64,000 nucleotides of DNA from Enterobacter sp. JUb54 (GTDB lineage: Bacteria; Pseudomonadota; Gammaproteobacteria; Enterobacterales; Enterobacteriaceae): assembly GCF_014298075.1 (NCBI RefSeq), contig NZ_CP060418.1:1054001-1118000 (forward strand), in the 5' to 3' direction. The notes beneath the pieces are model-generated. The model was not told the origin of the DNA, did no database searches, and saw only the letters and a program-made list of their open reading frames with translations. The position numbers were made by a program, and so were the translations under genes. Positions 54,684-64,000 of this stretch are shown in pieces (the first letter of the stretch is position 1; the number at the start of each line of letters is the position of its first letter).

Positions 54684-55384
54684 CCCAGACTTTCCGTGTG
54701 TGCATCCGCAGGCGCGGCAGGTGTTGCCGCAACCGCTTTGGCTTTACGCTGCTTAGTGCGCTCATCAATAAGGTATTTTACCGCCAGCATCATTCCCAGA
54801 CCAATAAACGCCCCCGGTGGCAGCATCGCCAGCAGGAACGGCGTATCGGTGTGGAACACCTCAATGCGCAGCACTTTAGCCCAACTGCCCAGCAGGCTGT
54901 CTGCCCCGTCGAACAGGGTACCGTTGCCGATAATCTCGCGCAGCGACCCCAGCACAAACATCGCGCAGGTGGCCCCCATTCCAATGGAGAAACCATCCAG
55001 CGCCGACAGGGCTGGCCCTTTTTTGGCGGCAAAGGCTTCCGCCCGGCCGACCACGATACAGTTGGTGACGATCAGCGGGATAAAAATCCCCAGAGACTGA
55101 TACAGGCCAAAGGCGTAGGCGTTAATCAGCATCTGCACCACGCTCACCACCGAGGCAATGATCATCACGTAAATGGGGATACGGATCTCGGCCGGTGTCC
55201 AGCGGCGCAGGCTGGAGATAGCCAGGTTGGTCAGCGTCAATACCAGCGTCGTCGCCAGACCCAGCCCGAGCGCATTGGTGGCGGTTGACGTCACCGCGAG
55301 CAGGGGGCACATGCCGAGCAGCTGCACCAGGGCGGAGTTGTTTTTCCACAACCCCTGAACAATGACCTCTTTGACTTCGCTCAT
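54680..55384 (-). CDS. rsxE: Rsx complex membrane subunit E
   Basis: A 234-residue membrane protein with about six helices, paralogous to RsxA ([17 protein letters not shown] start; [19 protein letters not shown]). Part of the ion-motive electron-transfer complex homologous to Rnf, which keeps SoxR reduced. It overlaps nth by 4 nt and follows rsxG by 3 nt. Confidence 0.95.
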   Translation of the reverse strand: MSEVKEVIVQGLWKNNSALVQLLGMCPLLAVTSTATNALGLGLATTLVLTLTNLAISSLRRWTPAEIRIPIYVMIIASVVSVVQMLINAYAFGLYQSLGIFIPLIVTNCIVVGRAEAFAAKKGPALSALDGFSIGMGATCAMFVLGSLREIIGNGTLFDGADSLLGSWAKVLRIEVFHTDTPFLLAMLPPGAFIGLGMMLAVKYLIDERTKQRKAKAVAATPAAPADAHTESLG

Positions 55385-55387
55385 GGT

Positions 55388-56008
55388 CTACTCTCCGCAG
55401 GGGGTAAGTTCGGGAATCTGTGCCGGCAGCGTCTGGGCATACAAACCGGCGCGCTTCACGGCGTTGACCACCGCACGTGGGGTGATGGTGGCGCCGGTGA
55501 ACTGATCAAAATCGCCGCCGTCTTTTTTGACCGCAAAATGGCTGTCGCTCGCGCCGTGGATCACTTTACCAGCAAAGTGGGTGATCCAGTCCGACAGGCG
55601 TAACTCAATTTTATCCCCCAGGCCTGGGGTCTCATGATGCTCGGTCACGCGGGTGCCGAGGATAGTACCTTTAAAATCGGCCGCGACCAGCAGCTGAATG
55701 GCGCCGGAGTAACCATCCGGCGCGGTGGCTTCCATGACGACCCCGACCGGAGCATCCTGGTTTTTGGCAATCCAGATCTTATGCTGGCCTTTGCCGAGCG
55801 ACGGCTCCGCCACCAGAAAACAGCTTTGCAGCAGATCGTTAGTGTAGCGCTCGGCAGGCAGAACCTGATTGAATAACGCTTTTTGTTGCGTGGCCGCCTG
55901 CTCATCAATGGTCGATTTCGTCAGCGCATTGATGGCTGCGGTCAACCCGGTGGTACCGGCGGCAAACAGCGCCAGCGTGATCCCGTGTTTGCGCATGCTA
56001 TTTAACAT
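55388..56008 (-). CDS. rsxG: Rsx complex flavoprotein subunit G
   Basis: A 206-residue protein; ATG 56008 ([15 protein letters not shown]) chosen to match E. coli length, two Met codons lie just upstream. One N-terminal helix anchors a periplasmic FMN-binding domain; [17 protein letters not shown] contains the S/T-GAT flavinylation motif, FMN being attached through the threonine. Transfers electrons within the Rsx complex. Confidence 0.94.
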   Translation of the reverse strand: MLNSMRKHGITLALFAAGTTGLTAAINALTKSTIDEQAATQQKALFNQVLPAERYTNDLLQSCFLVAEPSLGKGQHKIWIAKNQDAPVGVVMEATAPDGYSGAIQLLVAADFKGTILGTRVTEHHETPGLGDKIELRLSDWITHFAGKVIHGASDSHFAVKKDGGDFDQFTGATITPRAVVNAVKRAGLYAQTLPAQIPELTPCGE

Positions 56009-56017
56009 CATCAATCC

Positions 56018-57070
56018 TCAGCGGTGGCCATAAACGCGCGGGCGCGTGTAGTAATCAATCAACGGAACGGTGATGTTTGCCAGCAGTACGGCGAATGCCA
56101 CGCCGTCCGGATACCCACCAAAACTGCGGATCAGCCACACCAGCAGGCCGGCGAGGGCGCCGAAAATCAGGCGACCACGGTTGGTCGTGGAGGCGGTGAC
56201 CGGATCCGTCAGAATAAAGAATGCCCCCAGCATGGTGGCGCCAGACAGCAGGTGAATCTGCGGCGCGGCGAGGCTTTGCGGGGAAAACAGCCAGCCGAGA
56301 GTGGCGCACAGGGTCAAACTGAGCAGGAAGCTGAGCGGAATATGCCAGCGGATGGTTTTCTGCCACAGCAGGAACAGGCCGCCGGCCAGATAGGCGAGAT
56401 TGACCCACTGCCAGCCCGGCCCCACCAGTACTCCGCCGAAAATAGGGTACTGCATGATCTCTTTGACTTCATGTCCGGCACGCAGCGAGGTTTTAAAGGT
56501 GTCGAGCGGCGTGGCCTGGCTTATCCCGTCAATGCCCATTCGCAGGGTATTGATGTCGCCACCGCTGGCGGTATGGCCGGTAAAGATCACTTGCAGGGCG
56601 TCGGTGAAGCCCGGAATGGTGGCGGCAATATCATGGGGCGGGAGCCACGAGGTCATCTGCACCGGGAATGAAATCAGCAGGACCACGTAACCAATCATCG
56701 CCGGGTTAAACGGGTTGTGGCCCAGCCCGCCGTACAACTGCTTGGCGATGATAATGGCAAAGGCGGTGCCTAATACCACCATCCACCAGGGGGCCAGCGG
56801 CGGAATACTGATGGCTAACAGCAAGCCGGTCAGCAGCGCGGAGTTATCGGCGAGGGTGGTGGCAATATTCTGTTTGCGCAATTTGAGGATCCCGGCTTCC
56901 GTCCCCCAGGCCGTCAGGGCTGCCAGAATAAGCTGTATAGCGGTACCCCAACCAAAGAACCAGGTCTGGACCACCAGACCGGGAACGGTCGCGAGCAACA
57001 CCAGCAGCATTATCCGTGAGGTCTGACGCTGGTTATGGGTATAAGGGGAGCTTGCGATTCTGAAAACCAT
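56018..57070 (-). CDS. rsxD: Rsx complex membrane subunit D
   Basis: A 350-residue membrane protein with about nine helices. The region [13 protein letters not shown] corresponds to the covalent-flavin threonine site of Rnf[21 protein letters not shown] is conserved. Its ATG directly abuts the rsxC stop codon, indicating coupled translation. Confidence 0.95.
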   Translation of the reverse strand: MVFRIASSPYTHNQRQTSRIMLLVLLATVPGLVVQTWFFGWGTAIQLILAALTAWGTEAGILKLRKQNIATTLADNSALLTGLLLAISIPPLAPWWMVVLGTAFAIIIAKQLYGGLGHNPFNPAMIGYVVLLISFPVQMTSWLPPHDIAATIPGFTDALQVIFTGHTASGGDINTLRMGIDGISQATPLDTFKTSLRAGHEVKEIMQYPIFGGVLVGPGWQWVNLAYLAGGLFLLWQKTIRWHIPLSFLLSLTLCATLGWLFSPQSLAAPQIHLLSGATMLGAFFILTDPVTASTTNRGRLIFGALAGLLVWLIRSFGGYPDGVAFAVLLANITVPLIDYYTRPRVYGHR

Positions 57071-59368
57071 TTATTCCTCGTTAACTGCCTGCCTGGATGT
57101 TTTCCTGGCCTGAACACGGGCGATTGCTTCGGCGACCGCAGCTTTGCGCGGATCGTCGTTGGCGGCTGGCGGATGTTGCTCTTGCTGCTGTTCGGCCTTG
57201 CGGGCTTTAGCGCGGGCGATAGCGGCTTCGACGGCGGCTTTGCGCGGGTCAACGGCGATTTCAGCCACCGGCTGAGCTTCAGCCTGCGGTGCGCTCTGCT
57301 GTTCGGCCTTGCGGGCTTTAGCGCGGGCAATTGCTGCTTCGACGGCGGCTTTGCGCGGGTCAACGGCGATTTCAGCCACCGGCTGAGCTTCAGCCTGCGG
57401 TGCGCTCTGCTGCTCGGCCTTGCGGGCTTTAGCGCGGGCAATTGCCGCTTCGACCGCGGCTTTGCGCGGGTCAACGGCGGCTTCGGTCACCGGTTGAGCC
57501 TCAGCCTGCGGCGCGTTCTGCTGTTCGGCCTTGCGGGCTTTAGCGCGGGCAATTGCCGCTTCGACGGCGGATTTACGCGGGTCAACGGCGGTTTCAGCCA
57601 CCGGTTGAGCGTCAGCCTGCGGCGCGTTTTGCTGCTCGGCCTTGCGGGCTTTAGCGCGGGCAATTGCCGCTTCGACGGCGGATTTACGCGGGTCAACGGC
57701 GGCTTCGGTCACCGGTTGAGCGTCAGCCTGCGGTGCGTTCTGCTGCTCGGCCTTGCGAGCGCGGGCCTCGGCTTTCCGTGCCTCGCGTGCAGCGATGGCG
57801 TCACTGTTGTCTGGTTTTGTGCCGGCCTGGATGATAATCGGTTGCGCGGCATCGCGCTGTTTGTCGCGTACCCGGGCCAGCGCGGCGTTAATGGCATCCT
57901 GATCTTTGGCTGCCGGCTGTACCGCGGACTGCTTGTGTCGTTCCTGGCGTGCGGCTTTATCACGCTCCAGTCGTGCCTGGCGTGCTTCAAATCGGGCTTT
58001 GGCTTCCGCCGCGCGTTTCTCTTCCTGACGGATGGCGGTAATCTCCGCTTTTTCCTGGCGGAAGTATTGCACCAGCGGAATATTACTCGGACAGACCCAG
58101 GCGCAGGCGCCGCACTCAATACAGTCGGCCAGGTTATGGCTCGTTGCCTTGTCGTGCTGTTGTCCTTTGCTGAACCAGTAAAGCTGCTGAGGCAGCAGGT
58201 CAGCGGGGCAGGCGTCGGCGCAGGCGCTACAGCGAATGCAGCCTTTCTCTTCTTCGGCCTGGCCCATTTCATCGACGGAGGGCGCCAGCAGACAGTTGGT
58301 GATTTTCACTACCGGAACGTCCAGCCACGGCAGGGTGAACCCCATCAACGGGCCGCCCATGATTACCATCTGCTCTGCGCTCGGGCAAAAACCGGCATTT
58401 TCCAGCAGGTGGCGCACCGGCGTACCCAGTCGCGCCCAGACGTTGCCAGGACGGGTAACTGATTCGCCGGTCAGGGTGACAACACGTTCGGTGAGCGGCT
58501 CGCCGTCGATCACCGCGCGTTTCACCGCGTAGGCTGTTCCGACGTTTTGCATCAAAATGCCGATGTCGGAGGAGCGCCCGCCGTGGGGAACCTGTTTGCC
58601 GGTGAGGATCTGCGTCAGCTGCTTGGCACCGCCTGACGGATATTTGGTCGGAATGACCCGCAGCTCAATGCCGTGGGCGTCGCATAACACGGCTCGCAGC
58701 ATCGAAATGGCCTGCGGTTTATTATCTTCAATGCCGATCAGGACCTGACGGGGCTGTAATATGTGGGCCAGGATGCGGATGCCGTCAATAATTTGTGCCG
58801 CGCAGTCCTGCATCAGGCGATCGTCGGCGGTAATGTACGGCTCGCATTCGGCAGCGTTAATAATCAAGGTTTCAATATTGTCGCCGCCGCCGCGTAATTT
58901 GATACCCGTCGGGAAGCCTGCACCGCCAAGACCGGCAACGCCGAACTGATGGATGCGCTCAATCAGCGCTTCACGGCTCTTATTCTGATAATCACTCCAG
59001 CCGTCGCGCTCGATCCAGCGGTCTTCGCCATCGGCATCGATAATCACGCTCATTTCAGCCAGCGCGGAGGGGTGGGCAGTTGAGTGCGGGGCAATGGCGC
59101 TCACCACGCCGGAGGTCGGCGCATGCACCGGCAGCATTCGACCCCAGCCGCGGGTCAGCGGCTGGCCACGCAATACCCGATCGCCCGGTTTTACGCACAG
59201 CTCACCCTCGGCACCAATGTGCTGCTTAAGCGGGATGACAAATTGCTGTGGCAGGGGAACCTGGCGCAGTGGCGTCGCGTTAGACTGGCTTTTCATTTCA
59301 GGCGGATGAATGCCGCCATTGAAATCCCAGATTTTGTCTTTTCTGAATGCGGAGAATAACTTAAACAT
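57071..59368 (-). CDS. rsxC: Rsx complex iron-sulfur/NADH-binding subunit C
   Basis: A 765-residue protein. The N-terminal part binds NADH and FMN ([29 protein letters not shown]). Two [4Fe-4S] motifs follow: [15 protein letters not shown] and [17 protein letters not shown]. The C-terminal 210 residues are low-complexity: four 37-residue repeats opening VDPRK(S/A)[13 protein letters not shown] (residues 558-705) plus partial copies. Repeat number is known to vary between enterobacterial strains. Its start overlaps rsxB. Confidence 0.95.
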   Translation of the reverse strand: MFKLFSAFRKDKIWDFNGGIHPPEMKSQSNATPLRQVPLPQQFVIPLKQHIGAEGELCVKPGDRVLRGQPLTRGWGRMLPVHAPTSGVVSAIAPHSTAHPSALAEMSVIIDADGEDRWIERDGWSDYQNKSREALIERIHQFGVAGLGGAGFPTGIKLRGGGDNIETLIINAAECEPYITADDRLMQDCAAQIIDGIRILAHILQPRQVLIGIEDNKPQAISMLRAVLCDAHGIELRVIPTKYPSGGAKQLTQILTGKQVPHGGRSSDIGILMQNVGTAYAVKRAVIDGEPLTERVVTLTGESVTRPGNVWARLGTPVRHLLENAGFCPSAEQMVIMGGPLMGFTLPWLDVPVVKITNCLLAPSVDEMGQAEEEKGCIRCSACADACPADLLPQQLYWFSKGQQHDKATSHNLADCIECGACAWVCPSNIPLVQYFRQEKAEITAIRQEEKRAAEAKARFEARQARLERDKAARQERHKQSAVQPAAKDQDAINAALARVRDKQRDAAQPIIIQAGTKPDNSDAIAAREARKAEARARKAEQQNAPQADAQPVTEAAVDPRKSAVEAAIARAKARKAEQQNAPQADAQPVAETAVDPRKSAVEAAIARAKARKAEQQNAPQAEAQPVTEAAVDPRKAAVEAAIARAKARKAEQQSAPQAEAQPVAEIAVDPRKAAVEAAIARAKARKAEQQSAPQAEAQPVAEIAVDPRKAAVEAAIARAKARKAEQQQEQHPPAANDDPRKAAVAEAIARVQARKTSRQAVNEE
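57158..57740 (-). repeat. Tandem 111-bp repeat in rsxC
   Basis: Four full 111-bp units (57254-57697) plus partial units at both ends encode an Ala/Arg/Lys/Glu-rich helical segment. Two adjacent units are nearly identical at DNA level, so copy-number change by slippage is likely. Confidence 0.9.
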
Positions 59369-59939
59369 GTTGTTCCACAGGAATATTGCGTACCGGAATA
59401 GTGTGAAGATCCCATTTCCAGGTTTCAGTGGTCGTCGCGACCGGCACCATTTCTATACATTGCGTCGGACACGGCGCGACGCAGAGGTTACAGCCAGTAC
59501 ACAGATCGCTCATCACGGTATGCATGGCGCGGGTGGCGCCAAGGATCGCATCGACAGGGCAGGCCTGGATGCATTTGGTACAGCCGATACAGTTGTTCTC
59601 GTCGATAATCGCCAGCATACGCACCGGTTCCTGCGCCTGCTCATCGCCATCAATGGGTTGCGGATCGACGTTTAACAAGGCCGCGATTTTCAGCATCACC
59701 GCTTCGCCGCCAGGGGCGCAACGGTTAATTTTCTCGCCCTGGGTACCGACGGCTTCGGCATAGGGGCGGCAGCCCGGGTAGCCGCACTGACCGCACTGAC
59801 TTTGCGGGAGCAGTTCATCGACTTTTTCAACCACCGGGTCATCTTCTACTTTGAAGCGGCGGGAGGCGTATCCCAGAATCAAGCCGAAAATCAGCCCCAG
59901 CAGGCTGATGGCGATCACCGCTATCCAGACAGCACTCAT
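59361..59939 (-). CDS. rsxB: Rsx complex ferredoxin subunit B
   Basis: A 192-residue protein: an N-terminal membrane helix ([25 protein letters not shown]), then [16 protein letters not shown], a 4Fe-4S cluster motif of RnfB, and two ferredoxin clusters, [16 protein letters not shown] and [16 protein letters not shown]. It passes electrons within the complex. Starts 1 nt before rsxA's stop and overlaps rsxC by 8 nt. Confidence 0.96.
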   Translation of the reverse strand: MSAVWIAVIAISLLGLIFGLILGYASRRFKVEDDPVVEKVDELLPQSQCGQCGYPGCRPYAEAVGTQGEKINRCAPGGEAVMLKIAALLNVDPQPIDGDEQAQEPVRMLAIIDENNCIGCTKCIQACPVDAILGATRAMHTVMSDLCTGCNLCVAPCPTQCIEMVPVATTTETWKWDLHTIPVRNIPVEQHV

Positions 59940-59940
59940 A

Positions 59941-60522
59941 TTACAACTTCACCAAACCACTAAAGCCCATAAATGCCAGCGACATCAGGCCCGCTGTCAC
60001 CAGGGCAATCGCATTACCACGAAACGGTGCGGGGACATCCGCCACCACCAGTCGCTCGCGGATTGCCGCAAACAACACCATGACCAATGAGAAGCCGACC
60101 GCGGCGGCAAAGCCGTACAGTGCGGACTGCAGGAAGTTATGGCCGAGGTTTATGTTCAACAGCGCCACGCCGAGCACCGCACAGTTGGTGGTAATCAGCG
60201 GCAGGAAAATGCCTAACAGGCGATACAGCGCCGGGCTGGTTTTGCGAACCACCATTTCGGTAAATTGCACGACCACGGCGATGACCAGAATAAAGGCCAG
60301 CGTGCGCAGGTAAATCAGATTGAGCGGGATCAGGATCCAGGTATCAATCAACCAGGCACTGATGGAGGCCAGGGTCATCACAAACGTGGTGGCCAGCCCC
60401 ATCCCCATCGCGGTTTCCAGTTTTTTGGAGACCCCCATAAAGGGGCATAATCCAAGAAACTTCACCAGAACGAAGTTGTTAACGAGGACAGTACCAATAA
60501 AGAGCAGTAAATAATCAGCCAT
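59941..60522 (-). CDS. rsxA: Rsx complex membrane subunit A
   Basis: A 193-residue protein with six membrane helices; ATG 60522 ([24 protein letters not shown]) gives the exact family length. First gene of rsxABCDGE-nth. It mediates reduction of SoxR with the other subunits, so its loss keeps the superoxide response on. Confidence 0.96.
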   Translation of the reverse strand: MADYLLLFIGTVLVNNFVLVKFLGLCPFMGVSKKLETAMGMGLATTFVMTLASISAWLIDTWILIPLNLIYLRTLAFILVIAVVVQFTEMVVRKTSPALYRLLGIFLPLITTNCAVLGVALLNINLGHNFLQSALYGFAAAVGFSLVMVLFAAIRERLVVADVPAPFRGNAIALVTAGLMSLAFMGFSGLVKL

Positions 60523-60601
60523 CAACTCGACCTGAAAACAGAAAAAGCCGCCTATTATCGAATAAATCGATACCGGCGACAACAGGTTAACTGTGTGGGT
60601 A

Positions 60602-61042
60602 TTACGAATTCACGAAAGTTCGCTTAACCCGTTTGGAACGTTTGAAGTAAGGCACCAACAGCGCCGCGGCAAGCAGCGGGAACACCAGCTGGCGCAGGGC
60701 CATCGCATCGGTGATCGGTGAAAAGGCAAACGCTTTTATCGCCAGCAGCAAAGAAACCAGCAGCCAGATAATGTAATGCTTCGGCACCAGCGCCCGTCGT
60801 TTGAAAAAGGCAAAGGTTAGCCACAGGGTGTAGTACCACATGCCGATGGCAAACAGCAGCGAGCCGACCCACAGCAGGAGGTGGCCTGTGCTCATTTCCG
60901 ACAACAGGGCAAAGGTCCGGGAGGACATCAGCGCGTTAGCAAATATCAGCAGCGACAACGACGTGCTCAGCAATGCCACCAGTAGCCATGCCAGTGGGGC
61001 CAGCAGCCACCCGCCGATACGTTCAGCAGATTGAGAAGACAT
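60602..61042 (-). CDS. ydgK: DUF2569 inner-membrane protein YdgK
   Basis: A 146-residue protein; ATG 61042 ([21 protein letters not shown]) is the family start; a longer upstream frame is unsupported. It has four hydrophobic segments, for example [20 protein letters not shown] and [17 protein letters not shown]. Function unknown. It sits between cnu and rsxA as in E. coli. Confidence 0.92.
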   Translation of the reverse strand: MSSQSAERIGGWLLAPLAWLLVALLSTSLSLLIFANALMSSRTFALLSEMSTGHLLLWVGSLLFAIGMWYYTLWLTFAFFKRRALVPKHYIIWLLVSLLLAIKAFAFSPITDAMALRQLVFPLLAAALLVPYFKRSKRVKRTFVNS

Positions 61043-61109
61043 TATTTCTCCCGGTTTCGATGAAATGAAGGGCGGGAGTATAAGCAACTGGCATGGTTGA
61101 GAACAGGAT

Positions 61110-61325
61110 TTATTGCACGTAACGCCAAACGGATTTCGGCACCTGGCCGATGTCGAACAATTTCCCACCAGAAACCAGCTCCGCCCGGCGGTGATCGGCG
61201 GCGCGATACATATTGACGATCTCCACGGTGTCGGTCAGGGAATAGTTAAGGTGGTCAAAAAGTTTTTCAAGGCTTTCAAGCGAACTGATTTTTCGAAATT
61301 TTAATAAGTAATCCTGAACGGTCAT
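61110..61325 (-). CDS. cnu: oriC-binding nucleoid-associated Hha-family protein Cnu
   Basis: A 71-residue protein; ATG 61325 ([20 protein letters not shown]) matches the family start. The Hha/YdgT fold is seen in [28 protein letters not shown]. It binds H-NS and StpA to modulate silencing of horizontally acquired genes. Located upstream of ydgK; an ERIC repeat follows on the 5' side. Confidence 0.95.
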   Translation of the reverse strand: MTVQDYLLKFRKISSLESLEKLFDHLNYSLTDTVEIVNMYRAADHRRAELVSGGKLFDIGQVPKSVWRYVQ

Positions 61326-61351
61326 TTGCGTTTCCATTTTATAATCGGAAT

Positions 61352-61475
61352 ATACCTTTCATCTTTCAAGTTGCCTGGGTGCTGGCTGCATCCGTGCACT
61401 CCAGTCACTTACCTGAGTGAGCTTCTGGGGATTTACAGCTTTGCCACCGACAAGCAATTCGAATTATTTTGGGTA
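61352..61475. repeat. ERIC / intergenic repeat unit
   Basis: About 124 bp with the conserved central inverted repeat (CAGTCACTTAC...GAGCTTCTGGGGATT) and the ends ATACCTTTCATCTTTCAAG and CGAATTATTTTGGGTAT, matching the ERIC (IRU) consensus. It lies upstream of cnu; no gene occupies the 340 bp between cnu and the glycosidase. Confidence 0.85.
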
Positions 61476-61637
61476 TAAATAAGACGAATAATTTCTGCGC
61501 TTAATAAATCAGCGTCCAACCACCGAGCCTTCTTGATGGGGCTGCGCCGAATTATTTCGGTTGCCATGACGAAAAACAAGAACTGATTTCGTTCCGGAGG
61601 TAGCAAAAAGATAATTAAGAGTTTTCCAGAGACGGAA

Positions 61638-61657
61638 CAGGCGCCGGACGGCGCCTG
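61638..61657 (-). terminator. GH1 gene terminator
   Basis: CAGGCGCC-GGAC-GGCGCCTG perfect 8-bp stem just downstream of the glycosidase stop; T-rich stretch on the minus strand is modest. Confidence 0.65.
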
Positions 61658-61667
61658 GTGGGGAAGA

Positions 61668-63038
61668 TTAACGCTGTTCGCCTCGGGTGGCAATCAGGTT
61701 TTGGTACCAAAAGAAGCTCTTCTTACGTTTGCGGGCAAGGTTCTGTTGATGGTCAACGTACACAAAGCCATATTGTTTTTGATAACCGTTAAGCCAGCTC
61801 AGCAGATCAATAAAGGACCACGGATAATAACCGCGGACGTCGGCACCGGCCTCGATGGCTTTTTCCAGCGCAGTAATGTGGCTGCTCAGATAGTCAATGC
61901 GCGGATCATCGACAATCTCGCCATCAATAATCGGGTCTTTGGCCCCTAAACCATTTTCGGTGATATAAATCGGAATATCGCCGTAGCGTTCCTTAATCAT
62001 CATAATCCCATCAGTTAACCCCTGCGGCCAGATCTCCCAGCCCCATTCGGTATAGGTGCTCTGCGGGTTACGCACGAAATGAAACAGTCCATCCACGCCA
62101 GGTTCACCGCCGCTCAGGCCTTCCTGTGGCTCGGCCGAGACGGTTTCACGGCGATAGTAATTGAGCCCGATAAAGTCGCAGCGGCTTTCACGCAGCAGGG
62201 CGTCATCCTCCGGCGCGAAGCGCGGCACGCCCCACAGCGCCTGGGTCTGTTGCAGCAGCTCCTCGGGATAGTGGCCTTTTAATACCGGGTCATATAACCA
62301 GTGGGTATGCACTGCGTCGGCCATGGCGGTAGCCTGGCGATCGGCTTCGCTATCGGTGAGCGGAGTGTGCGGCTGGAGCACGTTAACGAAACCAATCTCG
62401 CCGTTAATACCGGATTCACGGAATGATTTTACCGCCAGGGCGTGGGCGATGAACACGTGGTGGCATGCCTGAATGGCGCGGGCCGGGTCGCGAACGGCCG
62501 GCGGATGGCAACCATTAATATAACCATGTCCAATAAAGACAATGGTCTCGTTAAAGGTTGCCCACAGTTTTACCCGGGAGCCGTAGCGGGCGTAACACAG
62601 GCGGGCATACTCAGCGAATGCTTCGGCGGTACTGCGTGCTTCCCAGCCCCCTTCATCCTGCAGCGCCTGCGGGAGATCCCAGTGATAGAGGGTGATCATG
62701 GGTTCGATATTGTGGGCCAGCAGCTCATCGATCAGATCGCTATAAAACTGAACCCCCGCTTCATTGATTTCGCCACGTCCCTGAGGGAGCAAGCGCGGCC
62801 AGGAGATAGAGAAGCGGTAGCTTTGCAGGCCCATCTCCGCCATCAGCGCAACGTCTTCGCGAAAGCGGTGGTAGTGATCCACGGCGACGTCACCGTTGGT
62901 GTTTTCAAACGTCGCTCCCGGCTGATGGGCGTAAATATCCCAGATTGACGGGCCTTTGCCGTCAGCGTCGTGACCGCCTTCAACCTGATAGGCTGCGGTG
63001 GCAGCGCCCCAAAGGAACTGTTGTGGAAATGCGGACAT
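61668..63038 (-). CDS. GH1 family beta-glucosidase (6-phospho-beta-glucosidase-like)
   Basis: A 456-residue (beta/alpha)8 glycoside hydrolase; ATG 63038 (MSAFPQQFLWGAATAAYQVEG) is the family start. The acid/base glutamate is in WATFNETIVF and the nucleophile in YITENGLGA. Absence of a clear phosphate-binding Lys/Ser/Tyr signature (C-terminal region reads SFIDLLSWLNGYQKQYGFVYVD) makes free beta-glucosides as likely as 6-phospho substrates. It is not in E. coli at this locus. A 47-bp palindrome upstream suggests LacI-family control. Confidence 0.88.
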   Translation of the reverse strand: MSAFPQQFLWGAATAAYQVEGGHDADGKGPSIWDIYAHQPGATFENTNGDVAVDHYHRFREDVALMAEMGLQSYRFSISWPRLLPQGRGEINEAGVQFYSDLIDELLAHNIEPMITLYHWDLPQALQDEGGWEARSTAEAFAEYARLCYARYGSRVKLWATFNETIVFIGHGYINGCHPPAVRDPARAIQACHHVFIAHALAVKSFRESGINGEIGFVNVLQPHTPLTDSEADRQATAMADAVHTHWLYDPVLKGHYPEELLQQTQALWGVPRFAPEDDALLRESRCDFIGLNYYRRETVSAEPQEGLSGGEPGVDGLFHFVRNPQSTYTEWGWEIWPQGLTDGIMMIKERYGDIPIYITENGLGAKDPIIDGEIVDDPRIDYLSSHITALEKAIEAGADVRGYYPWSFIDLLSWLNGYQKQYGFVYVDHQQNLARKRKKSFFWYQNLIATRGEQR

Positions 63039-63081
63039 GATAAAACTCCTTATCAAATGATAAAGAGAGTGTATGAATGTG

Positions 63082-63128
63082 TTCGCAGTTGTGCAACCGG
63101 TTTCAGAAACCGGTTGCACAACTGCGAA
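63082..63128. promoter_or_regulatory. 47-bp perfect palindrome upstream of GH1 gene
   Basis: Two 23-bp arms match perfectly around one central A (TTCGCAGTTGTGCAACCGG... mirrored). Each arm contains AACCGGTTT, a half of LacI/GalR-type operators (for example AAACCGGTTT). It lies 44 bp before the glycosidase start, so is a probable regulator site, possibly two overlapping operators; it could also form a hairpin in transcripts. Confidence 0.65.
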
Positions 63129-63163
63129 GTGGGTCACTGTTTCCCGTCAGCAGGGATGACGCA

Positions 63164-63313
63164 CTAGTGAGGCTGAACGTTGGTGGTCACAACATTAGCC
63201 GGAGGCGGTGACTGGTAGTTATCAATGTGGTGCGCGATAACCAGAAGCAGGGCGGAAACCCCGAAAACAACCCATCCGATAAGTTCTACAATTCTGTTTA
63301 AAACGTTCGACAT
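63164..63313 (-). CDS. blr: Small divisome membrane protein Blr
   Basis: A 49-residue protein; ATG 63313 gives MSNVLNRIVELIGWVVFGVS. One membrane helix (ELIGWVVFGVSALLLVIAHHI) is followed by DNYQSPPPANVV, closely matching E. coli Blr (IDNYQPP). Blr associates with the divisome and raises tolerance of beta-lactams and osmotic stress. It lies next to ydgJ as in E. coli; it is divergent from it. Confidence 0.85.
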   Translation of the reverse strand: MSNVLNRIVELIGWVVFGVSALLLVIAHHIDNYQSPPPANVVTTNVQPH

Positions 63314-63504
63314 AATTCTAAAATTAAAAGTTAAAGCAGAGCTAAATGTTACTAAACGACGACAGCAACGCAAGAACTACCTGGAAGAATTGTCACGATT
63401 GTCGTAAAGATGAACAGCGATAATACATTAGGAAAGCTAATAAATAAAATGCATCTTATAGTTAACAGGCAGGGCGAAATCTACCGCTGAACGGGGGTGA
63501 GACG

Positions 63505-64000
63505 ATGAGTGACAATATTCAGGTCGGTATCATAGGGTACGGGTATGCCAGTAAAACCTTTCATGCGCCATTAATCAGCGGCACGCCGGGAATGACCCTG
63601 GCCGCGGTCTCCAGCAGTGATGCAACGAAAGTGCATGCCGACTGGCCCGCGCTGCGCGTCGTCGCCGATGCCGCCAGTTTACTGAGCGACCCTCATCTTG
63701 ATCTGATCGTGATCCCAACCCCCAACGATAGCCATTTCCCGCTGGCTCAGGCCGCGCTGGCGGCGGGTAAGCATGTTGTCGTCGATAAACCGTTTACGGT
63801 GACACTGTCACAAGCTCGGGCATTAGAGGCGATGGCTAAAAGCGACGGCAGACTGCTGTCGGTATTTCATAACCGCCGCTGGGACAGCGACTTTTTGACG
63901 GTGAAGTCGCTGATTAATGAAGGACAGCTGGGCGAGGTGTGCTATTTCGAATCGCATTTTGACCGCTACCGCCCGCAGGTTCGCCAGCGCTGGCGTGAAC
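63505..64000 (+). CDS. ydgJ: Gfo/Idh/MocA-family oxidoreductase YdgJ (3'-partial)
   Basis: The first 165 residues are visible; the gene runs off the window end. The Rossmann motif is IQVGIIGYGYASKTFHAPLI, and GKHVVVDKPFTVTLSQA carries the family EKP-like DKP motif with catalytic lysine. NAD(P)-dependent sugar or polyol oxidoreductase with unknown physiological substrate. ATG 63505 follows GGGGGTGAGACG. Confidence 0.93.
   Translation, partial: MSDNIQVGIIGYGYASKTFHAPLISGTPGMTLAAVSSSDATKVHADWPALRVVADAASLLSDPHLDLIVIPTPNDSHFPLAQAALAAGKHVVVDKPFTVTLSQARALEAMAKSDGRLLSVFHNRRWDSDFLTVKSLINEGQLGEVCYFESHFDRYRPQVRQRWRE

Noticed and set aside
54237-55288. Long plus-strand open frames opposite nth and rsxE (up to 287 codons)
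   Set aside because: They mirror strongly conserved minus-strand genes in this GC-rich region, have no ribosome-binding sites and Arg/Pro-rich compositions typical of antisense frames.
57035-58462. 475-codon plus-strand open frame opposite rsxC
   Set aside because: It consists of antisense translation of the rsxC repeats (repetitive Gly/Leu/Phe pattern) and lacks a start signal.
61433-61693. 86-codon minus-strand ORF upstream of the GH1 stop
   Set aside because: It overlaps the end of the glycosidase gene, its terminator and the ERIC element; no ribosome-binding site or family pattern.

Overview
The window looks like the chromosome of a Klebsiella-type Enterobacteriaceae (Klebsiella, Raoultella or a close relative; the species cannot be fixed from the sequence alone). 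It joins the late half of a siphovirus-type prophage (about 1-25.6 kb), an accessory stretch (about 25.8-35.0 kb), and a conserved core block (35.4-64.0 kb). The core block has the E. coli-like order grxD, rnt, gloA, nemA, nemR, ydhL, ydhF, ydhK, ydhJ, ydhI, slyA, slyB, anmK, mliC, pdxH, tyrS, pdxY, gstA, dtpA, nth, rsxE-G-D-C-B-A, ydgK, cnu, blr, ydgJ. It carries two insertions: a GGDEF gene between slyA and slyB, and a GH1 glycosidase between cnu and blr.

Prophage: all late genes run on the plus strand in the usual order: terminase large subunit (cut by the window start), DUF4055 portal, head morphogenesis protein, scaffold, P22-type coat protein, a connector/neck/tail-terminator cluster, tail tube with a C-terminal Ig-like domain, a tail-assembly chaperone with an A_AAA_AAG slippery site for a -1 frameshift, tape measure, tail-tip proteins (DUF1833, NlpC/P60, J-like), then the receptor-binding genes. 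Integrase, repressor and lysis genes are not in the window.

The most striking feature is a tail-spike inversion switch. Two complete spike genes, one on each strand, share the same 5' leader and first 43 residues. They are bounded by inverted 26-bp imperfectly palindromic sites (18722-18747 and 24936-24961) of the size and architecture used by Hin/Gin/Pin recombinases, and a serine invertase gene lies just outside the right site. Inversion would swap the entire spike ORF placed behind the tail-tip gene. Both spikes carry different SGNH-type esterase domains, as expected for phage attacking acetylated surface glycans.

Accessory region: an AAA-type ATPase, a Vat-like streptogramin acetyltransferase homologue, a LexA-controlled divergent dinI-like/umuDC locus, an IS30-family element inserted in a palindrome, an MFS transporter, an AraC-type regulator divergent from a SAM methyltransferase, and a SRAP (YedK-type) protein. 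A short motif (AATGTCCGCTTCTGGCACA and variants) recurs between these genes. The region ends in a decayed tRNA-Pro(GGG) 3' half with its terminator, probably an old integration-site scar, and a peptidase-like fragment.

Core block: electrophile/methylglyoxal detoxification (nemRA, gloA), SlyA with its autoregulatory box and the divergent ydhIJK efflux operon, PhoP-box-linked slyB, peptidoglycan recycling (anmK), vitamin B6 genes (pdxH, pdxY), tyrS, a peptide permease, base-excision repair (nth) and the complete Rsx electron-transfer complex that resets SoxR.
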